A stretch of 16,616 nt of DNA from Clostridiales bacterium (lineage in GTDB: Bacteria; Bacillota; Clostridia; Oscillospirales; Acutalibacteraceae), in contig JAAZGX010000048.1 of NCBI GenBank assembly GCA_012511005.1, forward strand, positions 1-16,616, read 5' to 3'. This document shows positions 6,057 through 12,605 of this stretch, piece after piece. Each line of letters begins with the position of its first letter. The first letter of the stretch is position 1. The notes beneath the pieces are model-generated. The model searched no databases. It worked only from the letters and a program-made list of their open reading frames with translations, and was not told the origin of the DNA. A program made the position numbers and the translations under genes.

Positions 6057-6983
6057 ATGATTAAAGATATTCCGCACGGAGTGTATCCGACTATGATTAC
6101 TCCTTACACAAAGGATAATAAGATTGATTATAACGGTGTCTTGGCACTTCTTGATTGGTATAAGAAAAAGGGCTGTGACGGCATTTTTGCTATTTGCCAA
6201 AGCAGTGAGATTTTCTTTTTATCCTTTGAAGAAAAGCTTGAGCTTTTGAAATTTATTATGAAAAACAAGCCGGAGGGTTTATGTATTATAGCATCAGGCA
6301 ATACTTCAGACGATAATGATGAAATGGTTGAGGATGCAAAAAGATATATTGATACGGGGATTGATGCCTATGTTTTTATCTCTAACCGTTTCGCGAAAAA
6401 AGAGGAAAGTGACGAAATCTTTCTTAAAAATGTGTTTGATGTTATAAATCGTCTTCCCGATATAGCTTTAGGAATTTACGAGTGCCCGTACCCGTATAAC
6501 CGCCTTTTATCTCCCGAAGTTATAAAAGAGCTGTCAAATACGGGCAAATTCCGTTTTCTTAAAGATACTTGCTGCGATATTGCACAAATTGGTAAAAAGA
6601 TAAAGGCGGCAGGGGACTCCGGCTTTGGAATATATAATGCGAACTCGTCCTCGCTGCTTGAAAGCTTAAAACTTGGTTGCGTTGGTTTTTCAGGCGTTAT
6701 GGGCAATTTTCACCCTGAGCTTTATTCCGAGCTGTATAAAGTTTTTAAAAGCGACCCGAAACGGGCGGAACTTATTCAGAATTTCGTGGGTTTCTGCTCT
6801 GTTGCCGAATGTCAGGTTTACCCTGTAAATGCTAAATATCATTTAAGCCTTGACGGTGTTCCGATAGGATACGGCAGTCGCACAAGAGATGCCCTTGAAT
6901 TTACAGAAAGCAGAAGAATGGAGATAGACCAACTTTATGCTATTACACAATTATTTAAGGAATATATCGGATTAAAAAACTAA
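6057..6983 (+). CDS. DHDPS/N-acetylneuraminate lyase superfamily aldolase
   Basis: This is a class I (Schiff-base) aldolase of the DapA/NanA superfamily, a (beta/alpha)8 barrel that cleaves or joins pyruvate-derived 2-keto acids in the cytoplasm. The 308-aa product has normal length. It shows GVYPTMITPY at the start, the likely Schiff-base lysine K169 in FRFLKDTC and the partner tyrosine Y141 in GIYECPYPY. Two sites differ from DapA and NanA. The GTTGE/GSTGE carboxylate loop is CQSSE (47-51), and the YNxPxRTG loop is YECPYPYNRLL (141-151), with an arginine at 149 and not at the usual DapA place. It is therefore unlikely to be dihydrodipicolinate synthase, and sialate lyase is also doubtful. 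A 2-keto-3-deoxy sugar acid aldolase is the more likely role, given the convergent fucosidase with which it overlaps by 4 bp. The ribosome binding site (AGGCAGG, about 12 bases upstream) is weak in spacing. Confidence 0.88.
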   Translation: MIKDIPHGVYPTMITPYTKDNKIDYNGVLALLDWYKKKGCDGIFAICQSSEIFFLSFEEKLELLKFIMKNKPEGLCIIASGNTSDDNDEMVEDAKRYIDTGIDAYVFISNRFAKKEESDEIFLKNVFDVINRLPDIALGIYECPYPYNRLLSPEVIKELSNTGKFRFLKDTCCDIAQIGKKIKAAGDSGFGIYNANSSSLLESLKLGCVGFSGVMGNFHPELYSELYKVFKSDPKRAELIQNFVGFCSVAECQVYPVNAKYHLSLDGVPIGYGSRTRDALEFTESRRMEIDQLYAITQLFKEYIGLKN

Positions 6984-9268
6984 TTAAGAACTTCCCCGTT
7001 ATAAATAACAGCGACCCCATTGGCTTGACCGTGTAGCTTATATGATTTAAGCTTGCCGTCAAGCCATTTTATATCAACTTTAATATTGCCTTTAGCAAGA
7101 AGTCCTTTAACTTCGCCGTTTTTCCAACTTGAAGGGAGAGCGGGCAGCAGGAAGATTTTATTGTTTCTTGACTGTAAAAGCATTTCGCAAATTCCGCTCG
7201 TAAAACCAAAATTACCGTCAATTTGAAACGGCGGGTGAGCGTCAAATAAATTTGGATATGTACCGCCGCCGCCCATACACATAGCAGTATTAGCGCTAAC
7301 AGGGTTAAGCTGTATCTTAGCAAGCTTTAAGGCATGGTCGCCGTCAAAAAGCCTTGCCCAAAGGTTGATTTTCCAACCAAGGCTCCACCCCGTGCCGTTA
7401 TCACCTCTAAGTTCAAGCGTGTGTTTACAGGCAGCCGCAAGCTCCGGGTCGTCCTCTTTTGTTATTAGCGCGGCAGGGTGGAGTGCATATAAATGAGATT
7501 TATGCCTGTGGTGCGGCTCATGCTCCTCTTGCTCTTTATACCATTCAAGCAACTCGCCTCTTCTGCCTTTTTTAAAAGGCAGCAGTCTTCCAAGCGTTTT
7601 AGAAAGGATTTCGCAGAAATCTTCATCAATTTCAAGCTCTTTTGCGGCGCTTATACAATTTTTGAAAAGTCGTTTAATTATAGACATTGTCATTGTTGTC
7701 GTTTCGCTGACAGCAGTAGTGCCTAAGCTTGTTTTATAAAGATTTTCCGGAGAAGTCGAGGGGGCAAATATGAGATAACCGTCTTTATCCTCAATTAACA
7801 CATCTAAAAAAAACACGGCAGCTTTTTTCATTATAGGATAGCCAAAATCTTTAAGGAACTCTTTATCAGCAGTGTAAAGATATTGTTCATAAATATGGTC
7901 ACAAAGCCAACCGCCCGAAAGGGGCCAGAAAAGCCAGCTTGCACTACCGCTTACCGGTGTAGTAAGCCGCCACAAATCAATATTGTGGTGCGCGCAGAAC
8001 CCGTTTGCATTATAATGTATTTTTGCCGTTCTTTCGCCTGCAACAGAAATATCCTTAATCATATCAAGCAAAGGAAGCGCAAGCTCCGGTAAATTACACG
8101 GCAAAGCAGGCCAATAGTTCATCTCTGTGTTAATATTAACAGTATAATTTGAGTGCCATGGCGGGTGCGGCTCTTTATTCCAAATACCTTGCAAGTTTGC
8201 GGGCTGCGAGCCTTCACGCGAACTGGCTATTAAAAGATATCTGCCGAAGTTAAACATTAACTGGTAAAGACCTATATCATCTTTGCCTTTTTGATGCTGT
8301 TTAAGCCTTTTATCCGTTGGTATATTTTCTTTATTATCTGTTCCAAGGTTAAGCGAAACACGGTCATAGTACTTTTTATAGTCTTTTATATGCTCAAGTT
8401 TTATTGAATTATAAGACATAGATACAGCATTTTCTAACACTTCAAGGCAAGCGTTTTTATACTCTTTACCTAAAAGCACCGGATGCTTATCATGCCCGTT
8501 AAAAGAGGTTTTTGTCGCAAAATAGACGGTGGCGCTGTCCGCCCCCGAAACCTCTATTACTCTGTTTACATAGCGGACATTTCCACCTTTTAATTTAACG
8601 GTTACGGCTCCTCTAAATCCTATGCCCATCTTTTCAGGCTCTTTCGGATACAATTCTCCTCTATTCGGAAAATCCTTGTGGTTTCTTAAAGAGTCAGATG
8701 GGCAAACAGCGTCAAGAATTAGATATTTGTCCGTATTATTAATAGTGTGCTTTATAGGGCAAGATAGTTTTAAGTTAAAGCTTATTTTACCTTTTTCAGA
8801 TGCCGAAAAGTTGTAAACGAACACATTTTTCAAAAATGATGCAAAAGCTTCTCGAAAATAAGTAACATTATTTTGAGTGTACTTTATGCTGCATATAGCG
8901 TTTCTTAAATCAAGCGTTCTGTTGTATTCCTCTGATTTACCCGTACCTTGAAATTCAAAAAGCATATTCCCAAAGGGTATATACTCTTGGCTCCAAACAC
9001 TTGAGCATTCACTTTCAATTACTTTTTCCGCATCCACATACCGCCCGCTCATAGTAAGCTCTCTTGCTTTGAGAAATCCGTCATATGCGCCAATTCTTAC
9101 CGTGTCACGCGGGTAACCGCTCCAAATCGTGTCTTGATTAAGGCACACCTTTTCGCGCTTAGGCTGACCGAAAACACAAGCGCCAAGATTTCCGTTACCG
9201 AGTGCTATGGATTCGCAGAAATGTCGTGCCGGTTTGTCATACATAAGAATATGCGAGTCATTATTCAT
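6980..9268 (-). CDS. Glycoside hydrolase family 95, probable alpha-L-fucosidase
   Basis: GH95 enzymes are inverting hydrolases that release terminal alpha-1,2-linked L-fucose, or in some members L-galactose, from glycans. The 762-aa product is full length and starts with the family block LGNGNLGACVFGQPKREKV, then NQDTIWSGYPRD. The catalytic region has NINTEMNYWPALP, with the water-activating asparagines N378 and N380. A run of glutamates (581, 582, 584) stands just before HRHKSHLY, where the family's general acid lies. NLFDAHPPFQIDGNFG contains D684. No signal peptide or carbohydrate-binding module is present, so it should act inside the cell on imported oligosaccharides. The ATG has GAGGAGG 7 bases upstream and a good promoter. 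Fucosidase is the default assignment; the residues that separate L-galactosidases were not resolved. Confidence 0.93.
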   Translation of the reverse strand: MNNDSHILMYDKPARHFCESIALGNGNLGACVFGQPKREKVCLNQDTIWSGYPRDTVRIGAYDGFLKARELTMSGRYVDAEKVIESECSSVWSQEYIPFGNMLFEFQGTGKSEEYNRTLDLRNAICSIKYTQNNVTYFREAFASFLKNVFVYNFSASEKGKISFNLKLSCPIKHTINNTDKYLILDAVCPSDSLRNHKDFPNRGELYPKEPEKMGIGFRGAVTVKLKGGNVRYVNRVIEVSGADSATVYFATKTSFNGHDKHPVLLGKEYKNACLEVLENAVSMSYNSIKLEHIKDYKKYYDRVSLNLGTDNKENIPTDKRLKQHQKGKDDIGLYQLMFNFGRYLLIASSREGSQPANLQGIWNKEPHPPWHSNYTVNINTEMNYWPALPCNLPELALPLLDMIKDISVAGERTAKIHYNANGFCAHHNIDLWRLTTPVSGSASWLFWPLSGGWLCDHIYEQYLYTADKEFLKDFGYPIMKKAAVFFLDVLIEDKDGYLIFAPSTSPENLYKTSLGTTAVSETTTMTMSIIKRLFKNCISAAKELEIDEDFCEILSKTLGRLLPFKKGRRGELLEWYKEQEEHEPHHRHKSHLYALHPAALITKEDDPELAAACKHTLELRGDNGTGWSLGWKINLWARLFDGDHALKLAKIQLNPVSANTAMCMGGGGTYPNLFDAHPPFQIDGNFGFTSGICEMLLQSRNNKIFLLPALPSSWKNGEVKGLLAKGNIKVDIKWLDGKLKSYKLHGQANGVAVIYNGEVLN

Positions 9269-9292
9269 TTTAATTCCTCCTCACCTTATTAG

Positions 9293-9320
9293 ATTTTAAC
9301 TGAATACACAGATTTGTCAA
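9293..9320 (-). promoter_or_regulatory. Likely sigma-A promoter of the GH95 gene
   Basis: On the minus strand TTGACA (9315-9320) is a perfect -35 box, followed after 16 bases by TAAAAT (9293-9298), 24 bases before the GH95 ATG. The divergent peptidase promoter lies about 60 bases away across a very AT-rich stretch (9327-9364). Confidence 0.7.
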
Positions 9321-9378
9321 CATTTAATATAAGATTTTCTATTTAATTAATTATATATAAAAAATGAGAGGTTTTACC

Positions 9379-9407
9379 TTGTTTTTATCATAAATAAATG
9401 TTAAAAT
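9379..9407 (+). promoter_or_regulatory. Likely promoter of the M28 peptidase run
   Basis: TTGTTT (9379-9384), 17 bases and TAAAAT (9402-9407) lie 24 bases before the peptidase ATG. No clear promoter or terminator was seen between the following plus-strand genes, so this could drive a long transcript. Confidence 0.55.
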
Positions 9408-9415
9408 ATTTAATT

Positions 9416-9423
9416 GGAAGGTG
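9416..9423 (+). promoter_or_regulatory. Ribosome binding site that selects ATG 9432
   Basis: GGAAGGTG is 8 bases before the ATG at 9432. An in-frame TTG at 9414 would place the start upstream of this site, so the ATG is the better start. Confidence 0.8.
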
Positions 9424-9431
9424 ATATTAAT

Positions 9432-10679
9432 ATGAAACAGGTAAAAAATATGTTTCCGACGGAAAAAAGCAATATTGACAAGACTGTAAACTATATTATT
9501 GAAAGAATTACCACCATCATAAAAACAATCGGACCGAGAGCCCCCGGCAGCCCCGAGGAACTGAAAGCTCAAAAACTTATGGCTGAAGACTTAAAGAAAT
9601 GGTCGGATGAGGTAACTATAGAAGAGTTTACCGTCCATCGTCAAGCCTTTATGGGTTTTATACCGTTTACGGTTGCGGCGGCTATAATAAGCGTATTTCT
9701 TTACTGGGTAAATATGCCGCTTAAAGCTTTTGGTGTTACTGTATTAGGAATTATCCCGCTTATATTTGAGTTTCTTATGTATAAGCAGTTTTGCGACCCA
9801 TTATTTAAAGGACACCCTTCGCATAATGTTCTTTCTGTGAGAAAGCCTGCGGGTGAAGTTAAAAGAATTATATATTTTGTCGGTCATGCAGATTCACAAT
9901 ATGAATGGACACTGAACTATAAATTCGGCGGTGTGGGAATGAAGTTAATCTTAATTCCGGCAGTCGTTGGTCTTATTGTATCCTCTATTTCAAACTTCGT
10001 TTTGTGGATAACGAGCATATCATTAAAAACTCGCGCTCTTGACTTTATGTTTTTCAAATTCGTCGGTATTATTCTTGTTCTATTTGTACCGTTTTTTATA
10101 GCGTTTCTCTTTTTCCAAAGCTACACTAAAAGTGTTCCCGGGGCTAACGATAACCTTTCGGGGTGCCTTTGCTCAATGGCTGTGCTTAAAACGCTTGACG
10201 AGGCTGACATTCGCTTTCAAAACACGGAGGTAAGGGTACTTTTAACAGGCTCGGAGGAGTCCGGATTGCGCGGAGCCAAGGCATTTATAAAAGCGCATGC
10301 CGACGAGCTTAAAGAAACTGAAACGGTTGTAATAGCCGTTGATACAATACGCGACCTTGAAGATATGGCTATTTACGACAGGGATTTGAGCGGTACTGTA
10401 AAACACGACAAACAAGTAAAAGAACTTGTTAAAAAAGCCGCGAAAAACTGCGGAATGGATTTACCGTATGCCTCTGTTTATATTGGTGCGTGTGACGCTG
10501 CCGCGTTTACACAGGCTAAAATTAAATCAACGGGTTTTGCCGCTATGGACCCTACACCTCCGCGCTATTACCACACAAGGCTTGATAATTATGATTTATT
10601 AGAGCCGGAGACTTTGAAAGTCGGTACGCAAATACTTTTTGAAACGGCTTGTCTTTATGATAAAGAGGGTCTCAATTAA
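9432..10679 (+). CDS. M28-family zinc aminopeptidase with transmembrane segments
   Basis: This is a probable co-catalytic zinc peptidase of family M28, bound to the membrane, with an unknown substrate. In the 415-aa product the expected ligands appear in order: H152 (VGHADSQ), D240 (PGANDNLSG), the catalytic and ligand glutamates E275-E276 (TGSEESG), D304 (AVDTIRD) and H381 (YYHTRLDN). Two hydrophobic segments (about 75-93 and 97-114) come before the catalytic domain. Two more (about 171-192 and 207-228) interrupt it between H152 and D240. Soluble M28 enzymes have no such membrane hairpin inside the domain, and here it would hold the active site close to the membrane. The start is ATG 9432, chosen by its ribosome binding site. 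The exonuclease gene follows after 30 bases. Confidence 0.85.
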   Translation: MKQVKNMFPTEKSNIDKTVNYIIERITTIIKTIGPRAPGSPEELKAQKLMAEDLKKWSDEVTIEEFTVHRQAFMGFIPFTVAAAIISVFLYWVNMPLKAFGVTVLGIIPLIFEFLMYKQFCDPLFKGHPSHNVLSVRKPAGEVKRIIYFVGHADSQYEWTLNYKFGGVGMKLILIPAVVGLIVSSISNFVLWITSISLKTRALDFMFFKFVGIILVLFVPFFIAFLFFQSYTKSVPGANDNLSGCLCSMAVLKTLDEADIRFQNTEVRVLLTGSEESGLRGAKAFIKAHADELKETETVVIAVDTIRDLEDMAIYDRDLSGTVKHDKQVKELVKKAAKNCGMDLPYASVYIGACDAAAFTQAKIKSTGFAAMDPTPPRYYHTRLDNYDLLEPETLKVGTQILFETACLYDKEGLN

Positions 10680-10709
10680 AATAAAAAGCCGCAAAATTTG
10701 GAGATGTTT

Positions 10710-11621
10710 ATGCATTTTATAATCCTTGACCTTGAATGGAATAACGCTTACAGCAAGAAACATAAGTGTTTTATTAATGAAATTATTGAAATCGGCGCCG
10801 TAATGCTTGACAGTAACCTTAAAACAGTTGACAGCTTTTCTCTTTTTATAAAAGCTCAGCTTGGTAAAAAGCTTCACTCCCGTGTTAAAGAGCTTACAAA
10901 TATTACAAATGAGGATATAAACACCGGAATACCGTTTTCAAAGGCTATGTCAATATTCAGAAAATGGGCAAATAAAGAAGACTGTGTAGTTTTAACATGG
11001 GGCGATACAGATATAAGAGTTTTAATCGAAAACTTTCACTATTTTAACGGAATAACCGTTATTCCTTTCTTAAAAAAATATTTGAATTTACAAAAATATA
11101 CGCAAGTGCTTTTAGATTTATCAAATTCCGAGCAGGTAGGGCTTCAAGCAGCGGCAGAGCTAATCGGTATTGATGTTGACGGATATTCACTGCACAGGGC
11201 GTTAGGTGACAGTTACCTTGCGGCAGATATTTTTCGTAAGGTATATAATCAAAAAACCATTAAATCTTATGTCTGTATTTGTAATGATAATTTCTATCAC
11301 AGACTGCTTTTCAAAGCGCGCGCTATAACTGATATTAACAGTCCGCTTATTGATAAAAAAGAAATGCGCTGTATTTGTGACAAATGCGGCGGTAAAACAG
11401 AGCGTATTACAGACTGGCGAATTATCGGACACTCATTTAGAGCGGCATTCTACTGTAAAAATTGTGAAAGAAAATTAAGATTTACCGTAAAATTCAAAGA
11501 GTTTTATGATAGGGTTGATGTTCGCTCCGCTGTAAGACCCCTTATAGAAAAACAGGATTTGCAAAATCCGGAAAATTCTGAGCAACAATCTTTTGACGAT
11601 AAACTTATTCAATCTGAATGA
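10710..11621 (+). CDS. DEDDh 3'-5' exonuclease domain protein with zinc ribbon
   Basis: This is a probable exonuclease of the RNase T / DNA polymerase III epsilon fold. In the 303-aa product, IILDLEWN gives the first acidic pair D7 and E9, the segment TWGDTDIRVL gives D99/D101, and LHRALGDSYLAA gives H162 and D167. All four DEDDh positions are thus present. A C-terminal part (about 221-265) has CxxC pairs C223/C226 and C249/C252, as in a zinc ribbon, which may bind nucleic acid or a partner. The start at ATG 10710 is preferred because GGAG lies 6 bases before it; in-frame starts at 10698 or 10704 would overlap that site. Whether the substrate is RNA or DNA cannot be told. manA follows after 22 bases. 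Confidence 0.85.
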   Translation: MHFIILDLEWNNAYSKKHKCFINEIIEIGAVMLDSNLKTVDSFSLFIKAQLGKKLHSRVKELTNITNEDINTGIPFSKAMSIFRKWANKEDCVVLTWGDTDIRVLIENFHYFNGITVIPFLKKYLNLQKYTQVLLDLSNSEQVGLQAAAELIGIDVDGYSLHRALGDSYLAADIFRKVYNQKTIKSYVCICNDNFYHRLLFKARAITDINSPLIDKKEMRCICDKCGGKTERITDWRIIGHSFRAAFYCKNCERKLRFTVKFKEFYDRVDVRSAVRPLIEKQDLQNPENSEQQSFDDKLIQSE

Positions 11622-11643
11622 TAAAAAGCAGAAAGGGAATACA

Positions 11644-12594
11644 ATGTATCCGTTGTTATTAAAACCTGTACACAAACAAATAATTTGGGGCGGCAAGCGC
11701 CTTATAACGGATTTTGGCTTTAACAGCGAGCATACAAATATTGCCGAAAGCTGGATGCTTACATGCCGAAAAGACGGAGTTAATGAAATAATAAACGGCA
11801 AATACAAGGGAATGACGGTTGAAGAATTAATTTTTAACGGTAATACTCATTTACTTGGCGCGAAATATAAAGGCGGCGAATTTCCGCTTCTTATAAAGCT
11901 TATAGATGCAAAAAAAGACCTTTCTGTGCAAGTTCATCCCGATGATGATTATGCAAAAAGAAATGAAAACTCTAAGGGAAAAACAGAGGCTTGGTACATA
12001 CTTGACTGTGATGAGGGTGCAGAGCTGATATACGGTTTTAATAAAGAAATAAGCAAGGAAGAATTGAAGCAATCTGTAATAGATAATACTTTGCTTCAAT
12101 ATGTTCACAGGGTTAAGGTTAAAAAAGGTGATTTTTTTTACATTCCTGCGGGAACACTTCACGCTATTGGCGGTGGGATACTGCTTGCTGAAGTTCAGCA
12201 AAACTGCAATACTACATACCGCATTTATGATTATAACAGGCTGGAAAACGGCAAAAAGAGACCGCTTCACATTGATAAAGCCGTTGATGTTACCATTACA
12301 AAACCGTCTAAAGAAATAAAGACTGTTACTACTGTAAAGCAGGGTAATACGGTTATTAAAAACCTTTGTGACAGTGAATATTTTAGTATAAAAGCGGTTG
12401 ATATTGACGGTATTTTTAATATAGAGCCAAACGATGACTCTTTTATGAGCATAATAGTGCTTGACGGAAACGGCGCTGTAAGCTGTGATGATGTGACAGA
12501 AACGATACATAAAGGAAGCAGTATATTAATATTGTCAGATAGTCAAAATATATCATTAAAAGGAAAGCTGTCTGTGCTAATTAGCACACAATAA
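11644..12594 (+). CDS. manA: Mannose-6-phosphate isomerase, class I (Firmicutes type)
   Basis: This enzyme interconverts mannose 6-phosphate and fructose 6-phosphate and links mannose to glycolysis and to GDP-mannose synthesis. The 316-aa length fits the short Firmicutes type (ManA/Pmi, about 315). The cupin zinc site is complete: Q96 and H98 (SVQVHPDD), E115 (KTEAWYIL) and H173 (IPAGTLHAI). The catalytic arginine is R193 in TTYRIYDYNR. An in-frame ATG at 11593 would overlap the exonuclease gene. The ATG at 11644 with AAAGGG 6 bases upstream gives the proper N-terminus MYPLLLKPV. The stop is 11 bases before the ABC-F start, so the genes are probably co-transcribed. GDP-mannose can lead to GDP-fucose, but no such genes are visible here. 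Confidence 0.95.
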   Translation: MYPLLLKPVHKQIIWGGKRLITDFGFNSEHTNIAESWMLTCRKDGVNEIINGKYKGMTVEELIFNGNTHLLGAKYKGGEFPLLIKLIDAKKDLSVQVHPDDDYAKRNENSKGKTEAWYILDCDEGAELIYGFNKEISKEELKQSVIDNTLLQYVHRVKVKKGDFFYIPAGTLHAIGGGILLAEVQQNCNTTYRIYDYNRLENGKKRPLHIDKAVDVTITKPSKEIKTVTTVKQGNTVIKNLCDSEYFSIKAVDIDGIFNIEPNDDSFMSIIVLDGNGAVSCDDVTETIHKGSSILILSDSQNISLKGKLSVLISTQ

Positions 12595-12605
12595 CGGAGT
12601 AAATT

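Noticed and set aside
6057..6983. Annotation as dihydrodipicolinate synthase (dapA)
   Set aside because: The carboxylate-binding loop and the arginine position differ from DapA, and no lysine-biosynthesis gene is nearby.
9327..9364. AT-rich stretch as a replication origin or regulatory repeat
   Set aside because: It is only an AT-rich spacer between two divergent promoters; no DnaA-box-like or iterated repeats were seen.
9414..9431. Upstream TTG start for the M28 peptidase (adds MEGDIN)
   Set aside because: The TTG lies before the ribosome binding site GGAAGGTG; the ATG at 9432 is correctly spaced from it.
11593..11643. Upstream ATG start for manA
   Set aside because: It would overlap the exonuclease gene and add 17 residues not typical of the family. 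The ATG at 11644 has a ribosome binding site and gives the family N-terminus.
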